Assembly (NCBI GenBank): GCA_049323895.1
Contig: JBMOKT010000032.1
Span: forward strand, 62,001 to 126,000
Length of the DNA: 64,000 nt
Reading direction: 5' to 3'
DNA from: JBMOKT01 sp049323895
Lineage (GTDB): Bacteria > Bacillota > Peptococcia > Peptococcales > BICA1-8
Shown here in pieces: positions 18,707 to 26,544 of this stretch. Numbering within the stretch: the stretch's first letter is position 1; every line of letters begins with the position of its first letter. Below the pieces are notes generated by a model. It was not told the DNA's origin. It searched no databases and saw nothing but the letters and a program-made list of their open reading frames with translations. The position numbers and the translations under genes were made by a program.

Positions 18707-19639
18707 TTACAGAGAATGTCTAAAATCGTTTGCTACGGTAGACTTTAAAGTATTAATAAATTCCTGTTCAATTTTCGAAACTTTAGTATTACTTAATTTT
18801 ATCCACCCTATGAAAATATTTATATTATCATTTAAAGGGATAAGCATGCTTGTTTTACATTCTTTAAGATTTTTTGCAAATAACTTACCGATGATCCCAA
18901 CCCCTACCCCATCCAAAACTGCTTTTTGAAAAATGGCAACACTATTTGTACTTAATATCTTCTTGGGATTACCATATTTGCCCATTAAATCTAATAATCC
19001 TCGCCCTCCATATTGCTCTTGACCACACAAGATTAAAGGCCATTTAAGTAATTCATCAAAAGAAATTTCTTCCATATTAGATATAGATAAAGTATTTTTT
19101 GCATAAGCAAAAAACTTATCTACCATTAGCTCTTCATAATAAATTTTATTATCACTTTTAAGTTGTTTGAAATGCTCATTTACTCCAATAATGAGACCAA
19201 TATCAGATTTACCAAATTTAATATTTTTTACTAAATCGTAATATCCTGTTTCATGAATTTTTATATTTACATTAGGGTGCTCCTTGTGAAATGCACTAAT
19301 TACCTCTGGTAATAAAATATTACATACTATAGGCTGAGCAGAAACTGTTAAATCTCCAGATAATTCTTGTTTCATATCACTTTTATAAATTTCTACTTCT
19401 AATTTTAGTTCTTCTATGTTTTTTAATATCTCTTCCGCCTTTTGAACAACTTTACTACCAATTTCTGTAAGAGCTACGCCTTTATTAGTACGTTCAAAAA
19501 TTGTAATATCCAACTCTTTTTCAAGTACTTTAATTGCATGACTAATACTAGGTTGAGTAACATAATTATTTTCAGAAGCAAGTGTTATTGATTTTGATTT
19601 AGCTACTTCTACCAAATAAAACAACTGTTCTATGCGCAT
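18707..19639 (-). CDS. LysR-family transcriptional regulator
   Basis: A 310-residue protein. The N-terminal winged HTH contains LASENNYVTQPSISHAIKVLEKELDITIFER, and a periplasmic-binding-like effector domain covers about residues 90-300. AAGGTGG stands 7 nt before the ATG. It is in the same direction as the TctCBA genes, so the usual divergent arrangement is absent, but its position upstream of the transporter still makes it the likely regulator of that operon. Confidence 0.9.
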   Translation of the reverse strand: MRIEQLFYLVEVAKSKSITLASENNYVTQPSISHAIKVLEKELDITIFERTNKGVALTEIGSKVVQKAEEILKNIEELKLEVEIYKSDMKQELSGDLTVSAQPIVCNILLPEVISAFHKEHPNVNIKIHETGYYDLVKNIKFGKSDIGLIIGVNEHFKQLKSDNKIYYEELMVDKFFAYAKNTLSISNMEEISFDELLKWPLILCGQEQYGGRGLLDLMGKYGNPKKILSTNSVAIFQKAVLDGVGVGIIGKLFAKNLKECKTSMLIPLNDNINIFIGWIKLSNTKVSKIEQEFINTLKSTVANDFRHSL

Positions 19640-19744
19640 ATTTATACCACCTTAAGCTAATCTTACTACCATGTGGAATTCTGCAAAACATAGAAATATT
19701 CCTTTGTTAACTATAAAAATAACTGAAAAACCAGATATCAGGGA

Positions 19745-19768
19745 TGTCAGGGGACGGTTCTTTGACAC
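19745..19768. repeat. REP-like palindrome at the 3' end of the intact RAYT
   Basis: TGTCAGGGGACGG and TTTGACAC half-sites form a small palindrome. The RAYT reading frame actually ends inside it (last residues RTVP). Confidence 0.7.
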
Positions 19769-20556
19769 GCCATTCGTTGTACAACTCCTCTGTTTATATC
19801 TAAAAAAGCTGCGATCTCCCGTACTGATAAACAAGATTTGGTCTTTAATGTTGGTATTATTTCATTCAAATAATGCCTGTTTTCTTCACTTTTTAGGTCA
19901 ATTATTGATACTCCCTTTTCTCTTAAGTATTTCTCTAGAAATGCACGGGCCTCCGCCTGAGAGTATAAACCATCTTCATCATCTTCAGAAACTTCTATAA
20001 ATTTGTCATCGTTCTCCTTCTTGGAAAATTCTTCAAAATATTCTGTGGCTTTATAATGTTCCTGGGAAAATTGTGCAAGGATTTCTTCTGTATCTACTAA
20101 TCCCTTAGGCTTGTCATTTCTTTTGCCAAAGTAATCAGCATAGCTGCTCCAGGGGTATTCTAATATATTTCCTACTATTCCTGCTTCATAAGGATTATTA
20201 TGTATATATCTTATAACAGCTAGAAGATGTCTTTCGTCATCAATTGTCTCACTCTTATATCTATCTTGGAATAAGTGCCCGACGCGGTTGTATTTCTTAT
20301 TGAAATAGTACACATAACTGGTATTTATTCTTTTCATTACTTTAGAAATGTTCTCGGTCTTTAGTAACAAGTGAACGTGGTTATCCATTAGACAATAAGC
20401 ATATAATTGAAAGCCTTCTTCTTTTTTCTTATCACTAATTATCCATAATATTTTTTTCCTGTCCTCATCATCAAGAAATATATCTTTTTTCTCATTACCA
20501 CGCATCATGATATGATAAAATCCGGTCCGACTTATTTGTCTCCTTATTCTTGCCAT
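19747..20556 (-). CDS. REP-associated tyrosine transposase (RAYT, IS200-like Y1 family)
   Basis: A 269-residue protein. The N-terminal 140 residues form a Y1/HUH transposase: RTGFYHIMMRGNEK, the HUH motif MDNHVHLLLKT (about residue 57) and the catalytic Tyr region VGHLFQDRYKSE and VIRYIHNNPYEAGI. The C-terminal part is a helical region with an HTH-like end (LSVREIAAFLDINRGVVQR). GAGGTGA precedes the ATG. REP-like palindromes bound it on both sides in inverse orientation. Two truncated relatives lie at 9.2-9.5 and 10.4-10.7 kb. Confidence 0.9.
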   Translation of the reverse strand: MARIRRQISRTGFYHIMMRGNEKKDIFLDDEDRKKILWIISDKKKEEGFQLYAYCLMDNHVHLLLKTENISKVMKRINTSYVYYFNKKYNRVGHLFQDRYKSETIDDERHLLAVIRYIHNNPYEAGIVGNILEYPWSSYADYFGKRNDKPKGLVDTEEILAQFSQEHYKATEYFEEFSKKENDDKFIEVSEDDEDGLYSQAEARAFLEKYLREKGVSIIDLKSEENRHYLNEIIPTLKTKSCLSVREIAAFLDINRGVVQRMACQRTVP

Positions 20557-20596
20557 ATTTATCCATCACCTCATGCTTATTCTATCACATTAATTC

Positions 20597-20637
20597 GTGA
20601 CAGGGAACCGTCCCCTGTCATCTCCGTCCCCTGTCAT
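20597..20637. repeat. REP-like palindromes upstream of the intact RAYT
   Basis: GTGACAGGGAACCGTCCCC with a following TGTCA makes a near-perfect palindrome. A second CCGTCCCCTGTCA half follows directly. Confidence 0.7.
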
Positions 20638-20739
20638 CTTCCGTATTGCCGAAGGCCCCAAACCTTTAGATAGCTCTTATCTTAGGCTTGGGGGTTTAGC
20701 GTAACAAAGTGAAGCTGGCAATATTTTGTTAGCTGAAGT

Positions 20740-21267
20740 TTAAAAAATAGTAATTGCCGCAATACTCCCATCAGCTGCCAGAATATATTCAAATTCCATT
20801 TCTAATAATTCGAAAATATACTCTAAAGGAAGGAAAACCTTCTCTTCTTTTAAAATGGGCATACCCTTAATTCTTTTTTCTGTTATCCCATCCAATAATA
20901 CCAAGTTAGAATTTAGTTCAAATATTATTAGAACACCAGAATTATTTATTATAATAATATTTTTCATTGGGATATGAGTTATGTTTATATTAAAAATATC
21001 TTCAATAGTATATAAAGAAGCATACCCCTGTCCATCTTTCACAAATGGAGCTATATCAAGTTGTTTAGCTTCACCATCTTTAACATATCCTACAGAATTG
21101 AAAAACAAAGTAAAGTTTCTGGCTCCGTATACCATTGTTTGAGTAGTACCATATCCACGTCCAGATATATTATTATGGAAAAATACAGTAACTTTTTCAC
21201 TCCCATCATGACTTTTTAGTTCTTCTAGTAATTCATTGACAGTATACAACTTTCCATTTTCATTCAT
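20740..21267 (-). CDS. Protein with a copper-amine-oxidase-N-like (stalk) domain
   Basis: A 175-residue protein without a signal peptide. The C-terminal 60 residues (VLLDGITEKRIKGMPILKEE, then VFLPLEYIFELLEMEFEY) resemble the copper amine oxidase N-terminal-like repeat common in Clostridial surface proteins. The N-terminal half (YTVNELLEELKSHDGSEKVTV) is not recognised. The start follows GGGGGTTAG and lies 4 nt after the stop of the membrane protein upstream, so the two are co-expressed. A cytoplasmic stalk domain is unusual and the function is unknown. Confidence 0.5.
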   Translation of the reverse strand: MNENGKLYTVNELLEELKSHDGSEKVTVFFHNNISGRGYGTTQTMVYGARNFTLFFNSVGYVKDGEAKQLDIAPFVKDGQGYASLYTIEDIFNINITHIPMKNIIIINNSGVLIIFELNSNLVLLDGITEKRIKGMPILKEEKVFLPLEYIFELLEMEFEYILAADGSIAAITIF

Positions 21268-21271
21268 TTAT

Positions 21272-21781
21272 CTAACCCCCAAATAACAATAATATTCCCA
21301 ATATAATTAAAATTAAAATTGAAATAATAAACATTCTTAAAGCCCAATTTAATAGCTGTGCCATAAACTCATTTTTCTTTTGAACACTGTTTATAGATTC
21401 CGAAAAATCATATATTAATTTTTCATAATGGTCTTCTAGGTTAGAAATATTTTGTTCTAAAATTTGACTAGGTAACAAAGTATCCATATAATTCCTTTTA
21501 CTTTTACCAAAGATACCATGACTTAGTAAAACAAAAATAATAATACACGTTGCAGATAATGATATATAAAATGATAGTTTTAAGAAAGTAATTATTTCAG
21601 TGCAAACTTTATAATTATAGCTTTTATCGATAAAAAATATAAATAATGTTATAAAGACTGCTGTAGCTTGCAATAATAATATGCTTTTATTTTCAATATG
21701 TTTATTGGCGTCAAGTTTATGCTCCAGCTTAGTAATTGCGTAGAAGTATATTTCCTTATTGAGTTCCCTGTTTAAACTTAT
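21272..21781 (-). CDS. Membrane protein resembling Pycsar-effector/SLATT-type proteins, rare start codon
   Basis: The conserved reading frame extends upstream of the first TTG (21673) to a strong GGGAGGG site at 21794-21788. No ATG, GTG or TTG is correctly spaced; ATA at 21781 is 6 nt from the site. From there the protein has 169 residues: an N-terminal helix (ELNKEIYFYAITKLEHKLDA), NKHIENKSILLLQATAVF leading into two membrane segments, a coiled middle, and a third membrane segment at the C-terminus. Helix, two TM segments, coil and TM is the layout of DUF5706/SLATT proteins that kill cells in nucleotide-signalling defence. No cyclase gene lies nearby. Confidence 0.5.
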   Translation of the reverse strand: MSLNRELNKEIYFYAITKLEHKLDANKHIENKSILLLQATAVFITLFIFFIDKSYNYKVCTEIITFLKLSFYISLSATCIIIFVLLSHGIFGKSKRNYMDTLLPSQILEQNISNLEDHYEKLIYDFSESINSVQKKNEFMAQLLNWALRMFIISILILIILGILLLFGG

Positions 21782-21840
21782 ACTAATCCCTCCCTTATAA
21801 AATTTCAGCTAACTATAGGATTCCCGATGTCTTTCCGGGG

Positions 21841-22033
21841 TTCGGGAATATTTATTTTAGTTGATTTATTCTTTTTGATTGAAAAAAGTACATTTTCCTG
21901 CATTCAGATCGATCACCAAATTATTACATAATAGTTAAGTATTCCTTATTAATCTCTAATTTCCTTCCCAAATTTCCAGATTATTTCGATAAAAATTGAC
22001 CTCAAATTGACCTTTTCACAATATTGGCATTTA
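21841..22033 (+). repeat. Left copy of an imperfect long direct repeat
   Basis: This block resembles 34665-34838 in the same orientation. It starts with TCGGGAATATTTA, has TTCCTTCCC in the middle and ends with an identical 25-bp stretch at 22009-22033 (begins GACCTTTTCACAATA). It may mark one border of the accessory segment. Confidence 0.65.
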
Positions 22034-22059
22034 TTGACCCTCTTAGGGGTAATAGATAA

Positions 22060-22092
22060 GGCTCTACCTCTTATGGTATAAGGGATAGAGCC
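22060..22092 (-). terminator. Hairpin downstream of the PH-like membrane protein
   Basis: A 33-nt hairpin (GGCTCTA...TAGAGCC with an inner CTTAT/ATAAG stem). The T-tract is poor on both strands, so it may be a weak bidirectional terminator. Confidence 0.45.
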
Positions 22093-22227
22093 ATTGTCAT
22101 AATATTACGAATTCACAATTTATATATTTTGTAAATGTGCCTATTTTATTAATTGATATACCTATTAATAGGATATATCAAAATATAAATAACATTTTGG
22201 TAATTAAAGGGAATATGCCTAAAAAAA

Positions 22228-22662
22228 TTATGCAATAAACTTTTTAAGTATATTGCAAAGTTGAGCTTGTCTTTCACGTGACAAGAAAAATGTACTAACC
22301 CAGATTTTACTTCCATTTTTTAATTGTATTATCACTGCATTTCCCTCATTATTAACGGCTTCAATATCCATTTTTTCTATATGTTTCTCCAGGGAAAAAT
22401 AAGAAATGATTAATTTATCACCTGCTAAAGTTATGCTTGTCACTGTTTCGGAAATGGTTTTCTTTAAATCCTTTAAACCCAGGAAAAAAAGAATAAAGGT
22501 ACCCCCTATTAGCCAAATAATAAGTTCGCCTGTAATAAACATGATAAGAGCTACAATGAATGGCGAAAACATGAATCCTATTGATACACCCAATGTATAA
22601 ATTTTAAAATATAAACCTGCCTTATATATTTTTTCTTGATTCATGGTAAACATTAACCTCAA
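22228..22662 (-). CDS. Small membrane protein with a PH-like (YcxB-type) C-terminal domain
   Basis: Up to 144 residues. Two adjacent membrane segments lie at about residues 20-65 (GVSIGFMFSPFIVALIMFIT and IIWLIGGTFILFFLGL), followed by a beta-rich soluble domain (VTSITLAGDKLIISYFSLEK ... VIIQLKNGSKIWV) like bacterial PH/YcxB domains. Three in-frame ATGs cluster at the start, and GAGG at the second codon favours an internal one. Function unknown; it lies inside the repeat-bounded segment. Confidence 0.55.
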   Translation of the reverse strand: MRLMFTMNQEKIYKAGLYFKIYTLGVSIGFMFSPFIVALIMFITGELIIWLIGGTFILFFLGLKDLKKTISETVTSITLAGDKLIISYFSLEKHIEKMDIEAVNNEGNAVIIQLKNGSKIWVSTFFLSRERQAQLCNILKKFIA

Positions 22663-22872
22663 AGCAATTGATAATACTACAGTAATTCGTCTAACCTAAA
22701 TTAATTTCCTTCTTTATAGATACAGCAAAAATCCAATATGACGGATGTTTTAACATCGATCTGGCAAATCAAAATCTCACCTAATTTATATATTAAAAAC
22801 ATAATAAGAGCCCTTTGTAAGCATAAAAGGACTCTTATTATGTAAATTACATGTTAGAAAAAAACTAGTTTT

Positions 22873-23733
22873 CTAGAAGTCATTCTTTGCCAATTTAGTC
22901 AGATTAGCATAGTATTCTTGACTCCAATAATTCCTATGTCTTAATAACTGCCTGATAAACTCACGTTTTGCTCCTTTAGCAGCAAAAAAGGTTGCACAAG
23001 TTCTCCGAAGTAAATGAGGTCCCACTTTAAGAGGGATATTTGCCTCAAGTCCGTATTTTTCCAACTTATGAAAAACGGTGTGCCGACAAAGTTGATCCCC
23101 TTTTTCGTTTACAAACACATACTTACTATCGCAACTTCGGCTTTGTAGATATTTCTTCAACCATGCTTCACAAGTTGCTGAAAAAGGAACATAAGCTTCT
23201 TGCCTATTTTTGCTGTTAGCACTAGGAATCCAGATAATCTTTTGTTCCCAATCAATATGCTTTAGTTCCATATTAATTAGTTCACTTATCCTCAGTCCCA
23301 TATAGAACAAGACTTCAATTATTGTCCTATAAAGAATATCCAGCTTGGTAACTTCCCTTAGTCTGAATAGTTCAGCGCTGGTTAAGTATGTAGGTAGTTT
23401 TTTAGCAAGAGTAAAGGAATCGTAATCAGCAAACTGGTTATCACCTACATATTTTTCCACAACACAATATTTGAAAAATGTTTTCATAACGTCAAATTTA
23501 TATTTGACTCTGGAAAGTTTATGCCCTTTCTTTAATAGATGCTGATGCCATTCTCTTAAGTCAACGTAAGATAAGCTAGTAAGGTTCCGATTAAAAAAAT
23601 CGGCACATTCATTAATAACCTCAAGGTAAAACTTAAAAGAAAGGGGGTTGAATCTTCTGCATAAGTCTTTTTTAAAACCTCCGATCATTTTCTCGGTTTT
23701 TCGAATACCAACATCAATACTTTCATCTTCCAT
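22873..23733 (-). CDS. Tyrosine recombinase (second of a tandem pair)
   Basis: A protein of about 286 residues. The N-terminal SAM-like core-binding domain precedes a catalytic domain with a complete set: Arg in MGLRISELINM, Lys in NSKNRQEAYVP, HxxR in GPHLLRRTCATF, His in LLRHRNYWS and the nucleophile Tyr in QEYYANL. The ATG at 23733 follows CGGGGTGA; the longer TTG start at 23748 overlaps the previous gene. It is co-transcribed with the recombinase upstream, overlapping or nearly so. Paired recombinases of this kind occur in Tn554-like and trio-type elements. Confidence 0.88.
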   Translation of the reverse strand: MEDESIDVGIRKTEKMIGGFKKDLCRRFNPLSFKFYLEVINECADFFNRNLTSLSYVDLREWHQHLLKKGHKLSRVKYKFDVMKTFFKYCVVEKYVGDNQFADYDSFTLAKKLPTYLTSAELFRLREVTKLDILYRTIIEVLFYMGLRISELINMELKHIDWEQKIIWIPSANSKNRQEAYVPFSATCEAWLKKYLQSRSCDSKYVFVNEKGDQLCRHTVFHKLEKYGLEANIPLKVGPHLLRRTCATFFAAKGAKREFIRQLLRHRNYWSQEYYANLTKLAKNDF

Positions 23734-23737
23734 TTTT

Positions 23738-24613
23738 TCACCCCGCAATCATATGGTATTTCTTTTTAAAATCCTCATTAGGTATGTATGCATAAATTCC
23801 AGTAGTTGAGATATCACTATGCCCCATAGGCCCTTTTATTTCTTCTACACTGTCTCCTCTTTTTACACGTTGGGTTGCATAGGAGTGTCTGGCCATATGT
23901 GGAGTAAGATTTCTAGGGATAGAGAGTTTTGTACCAATCATCTTAAAAATTAGTTGTACCCTTCTTGTGCATAATCTCTTGCCATATTTTGATACAAATA
24001 ACGCTTCACTTTCTCCATCATGGTTTTCATAGTGTCTTTTTAGTAGAAATGCACTATCGGAATTAATGTCCACTAATCGTTCCTTATGCCCTTTACCTTT
24101 AATTTTTATCTGACCTTTGTTCAAGTCAACATCTTTAATATCTAAGTTGCATATTTCCGATAAACGGCCGCCAGTTCCAAAGTATATCTCAACCAGCGTT
24201 CTGTCTCTTTCCGATAAGGTCTCTGCAATCATTTTGACCTCAGCTATTTCTTTATCTGTAAGATACTTTGGTAATGAATATCCTACTTTAGGGCCCCACC
24301 AAGGTTTTACAGGTACTTCTTTAATATGACCTAAGCGATAGCATCTTGTGAAAATGCTTTTTAAGATAGCTTGATTATTTCGGTAATAGGCCGCGCTTTT
24401 ATTTCCACATTTTTCCTCTAGCCAATTCAACACATCATCATAAGTGATATCAGCAATTAGTTTCTGATTATCCAGGAAAAGCCGCCCTACTTCTCCATAT
24501 CTTTCTATAGAAGTCTCTGACTTTCCATCAAGTCTCATATGTTCTAGTACTTGGAGAAGAATTTTCTGATTTTCCGGATGAACATTATAGTTTTTAAAGA
24601 AATCTTTTTTCAT
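23738..24613 (-). CDS. Tyrosine recombinase (first of a tandem pair)
   Basis: A 291-residue site-specific recombinase. The catalytic residues are complete: Arg in GTGGRLSEICNL, Lys in KGKGHKERLVDI, HxxR in TPHMARHSYATQ, His and Tyr in GHSDISTTGIYAYI. It is more XerC/D-like than its downstream neighbour, with which it shares only low similarity, so they are not recent duplicates. AAGGGGAAAT stands before the ATG. It lies 59 nt after the small SAM-like gene. Confidence 0.9.
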   Translation of the reverse strand: MKKDFFKNYNVHPENQKILLQVLEHMRLDGKSETSIERYGEVGRLFLDNQKLIADITYDDVLNWLEEKCGNKSAAYYRNNQAILKSIFTRCYRLGHIKEVPVKPWWGPKVGYSLPKYLTDKEIAEVKMIAETLSERDRTLVEIYFGTGGRLSEICNLDIKDVDLNKGQIKIKGKGHKERLVDINSDSAFLLKRHYENHDGESEALFVSKYGKRLCTRRVQLIFKMIGTKLSIPRNLTPHMARHSYATQRVKRGDSVEEIKGPMGHSDISTTGIYAYIPNEDFKKKYHMIAG

Positions 24614-24672
24614 TTTTATTTCCCCTTTCTAATTTTGGTAAATTAGTTTTTCTTATTCACATCTCTTTAACC

Positions 24673-24975
24673 TTAACTTGCTTTTGCATGCTTCAACTTT
24701 AGCTGCTTTTTCTCGATTAATTGATTTTCTATACAATAATCGAAAAAAGAAGATAACACTGCCATTCTAAATGGTCTAGTAAGAATATTGGTATATTGTC
24801 TATCCAAGTAGTCATCCCATCTGTGAATATCAGCAATTGTGATTTCATTAATATTCTTTAACGTAAATTCAAGAAAGTTTTTAATGACTAACATGTATAG
24901 ATCGAAAGCCTCTGGTATGTATACATCTTTGTTCTGTGCTTCAAAGTTGTTAAGAATATCATAAAGCCTTACCAT
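24673..24975 (-). CDS. Stand-alone SAM-like core-binding domain protein beside the recombinases
   Basis: A 100-residue protein whose pattern (FDLYMLVIKNFLEFTLKNIN, EITIADIHRWDDYLDRQYT, then RPFRMAVLSSFFDYCIENQL) matches the N-terminal core-binding domain of tyrosine recombinases. It has no catalytic domain and no frameshifted one follows. A strong AAAGGAGGT shows it is a real gene and it leads the recombinase operon. Either it is a truncated third recombinase or an accessory factor, comparable in position (not in sequence) to small proteins such as Tn554 TnpC. Confidence 0.65.
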   Translation of the reverse strand: MVRLYDILNNFEAQNKDVYIPEAFDLYMLVIKNFLEFTLKNINEITIADIHRWDDYLDRQYTNILTRPFRMAVLSSFFDYCIENQLIEKKQLKLKHAKAS

Positions 24976-25163
24976 TTATTAACCTCCTTTCTACTCTTGC
25001 AAAGTTAAAATCCGAACATCCATTGTTATTTATTTCCAGCAAACATTCGTTTTATACATTTTTTCCCAAATTAATTATTATAACCACTTTTTTTAAGTTT
25101 TATACAACATATATATTGTTTTAATGCTAACTATTCAATTAACTTCTTAATTACAAATTAAAA

Positions 25164-25185
25164 AATGCCCATTTCTAGGCACTTT
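25164..25185 (-). terminator. Rho-independent terminator after the 156-residue hypothetical gene
   Basis: A short stem (AGTGCC with GGGCAT) and loop are followed by TTTTTT on the minus strand, 14 nt after the stop. This separates the gene from the recombinase operon. Confidence 0.7.
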
Positions 25186-25198
25186 TTAAGATAAACTG

Positions 25199-25669
25199 CT
25201 ATTTTCTTTTAATTAATTCATCAACATTTTTTCCATTCATTAGCTTTTTGAAGTATTCTTTATCTTCATCTGTAACATTTTGTTCGAAAATATATTGGTT
25301 AACAATGGTTTTTAAATATTTTTTCATCTCATAGGCAACTTGGCCTTCCTCTAAGGTTTTTGGCATAGCTCTATGGAAATATTTTTTTATGAGTATTTTG
25401 GAAATTTTTTTTACATCTCCTTTTTCTTCTCTTGCTAGGAATAATGCTGTAAGCAGATTATGATACATTTCATTAGCATCTTTATCAGCTTTAGCTAACT
25501 TGAAAAACTTAATAATTAGTATTCTGCTAGTTAATACATAATAGACAAAGTTGTTTCTCAATCTGCCATTTGTTTTGCTGGCCTCAAAATATTTATCAAA
25601 AGATAAATTATTTTGAGTTAAATGCTTCTTTCTTATGATAATTTCTTTTTTGAATTCCCTATAGTTCAT
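25199..25669 (-). CDS. Hypothetical 156-residue charged helical protein
   Basis: Not recognised. The protein is rich in Lys and predicted helical throughout, without membrane segments or Cys. AAGGGATAAATAT precedes the ATG, which lies 4 nt after the stop of the small gene upstream, so the two form an operon ended by the terminator at 25164-25185. It may be a phage- or element-type accessory protein. Confidence 0.5.
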   Translation of the reverse strand: MNYREFKKEIIIRKKHLTQNNLSFDKYFEASKTNGRLRNNFVYYVLTSRILIIKFFKLAKADKDANEMYHNLLTALFLAREEKGDVKKISKILIKKYFHRAMPKTLEEGQVAYEMKKYLKTIVNQYIFEQNVTDEDKEYFKKLMNGKNVDELIKRK

Positions 25670-25673
25670 ATAT

Positions 25674-25853
25674 TTATCCCTTTAGTGAACTTATAATTTC
25701 ATTAGTAATCTTAAATCTTTTGCCCTTCCCCTTTTTATGTTGTTTAAGGGAACTGGCCACCAGCAGTTGGATATTATTATAGTATAATTTCCTGTATTTG
25801 CTTCTAACTAACTTTTTAAAATAATTGTTTCCATTATTAATGTTTTCCATCAT
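25674..25853 (-). CDS. Small basic protein of 59 residues
   Basis: A short reading frame starting MMENINNGNNYFKKLVRSKY. It is strongly basic, with KQHKKGKGKRFK near the C-terminus, which suggests nucleic-acid binding. AGGATGA precedes the double ATG, and the stop lies 4 nt before the ATG of the 156-residue gene. The good start signal and tight coupling are why I accept it despite its size. Confidence 0.5.
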   Translation of the reverse strand: MMENINNGNNYFKKLVRSKYRKLYYNNIQLLVASSLKQHKKGKGKRFKITNEIISSLKG

Positions 25854-26180
25854 AAATCATCCTAGATGTAAATTTATGTTTTTTTAGTTTCAATTATAAC
25901 AAAAGGAGATAATAATTATTATCACTTCTTTTGTTCATCTATATGTCTGTGAAAATCATAAGGACTCTCTCGTAATTCTTCTGATAAGTCATATAGACCA
26001 TATTGTCCGCTATGAAGCGACCAAGCGCACTGAGCTTAGGCTGAGGGAGTACCAAATTTACCTTAAATATCACATTATGAGGCCTTGCCTCAATGTGTTA
26101 TTGTCGGACATAAATTCTGACACAATAATCTAAAATAAGTAAAAGCCTTGTGAACGTTATTAATCACAAGGCTTCTTAAT
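25854..26180 (-). other. Non-coding stretch with two hairpins, one a terminator
   Basis: A terminator at 26142-26174 has an 11-bp stem (AAGCCTTGTGA with TCACAAGGCTT) and TTTTACTTATTTT on the minus strand; it ends the helicase transcript. A further hairpin at 26071-26097 (CACATT..GAGGC/GCCTC..AATGTG) has no clear role. GAGCTTAGGC at 26033 echoes AGCTTAGGC at 28601, so an old IS110-type leader fragment is possible. Confidence 0.55.
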
Positions 26181-26528
26181 CTATACAGCAATATCTTTTT
26201 TGTTTCCCGTCAAATAATCTTTTTTAGTTTTTTCTAGTTCCTGAATCCTATCAAACATTAAAGCTTTACAGAACCCTTCTTTTTCCATAAATATCTTAAG
26301 TAATTTATCCTCAGTATCGAAATGATAATAAAATATTGCTTCCTCCAAGTCTTCCATCAAGCATTTCATCTCAGCTACCAAGCCTTCTTGACCTTTATAA
26401 AAATTAACGTAGGAATAATTTTGTAGTTTAGCATTCTCTAATAAATTATAGGGGGTAACAATTGGAGAATACAGTAAATCATATATCTTTTTTACATACC
26501 TGTCCAGAATAAACACCTCCCTTAACAT
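26181..26528 (-). CDS. Small protein co-transcribed with the SF2 helicase
   Basis: Not recognised; 108-115 residues, acidic and helical (VAEMKCLMEDLEEAIFYYHF). The ATG at 26528 has no ribosome binding site, while AGGGAGG lies just inside the frame, 8 nt before a CTG at 26507. The true start may therefore be CTG. It begins 16 nt after the helicase stop, so it is probably a partner or accessory subunit. Confidence 0.5.
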   Translation of the reverse strand: MLREVFILDRYVKKIYDLLYSPIVTPYNLLENAKLQNYSYVNFYKGQEGLVAEMKCLMEDLEEAIFYYHFDTEDKLLKIFMEKEGFCKALMFDRIQELEKTKKDYLTGNKKDIAV

Positions 26529-26544
26529 ATTATAGAATAACTCA

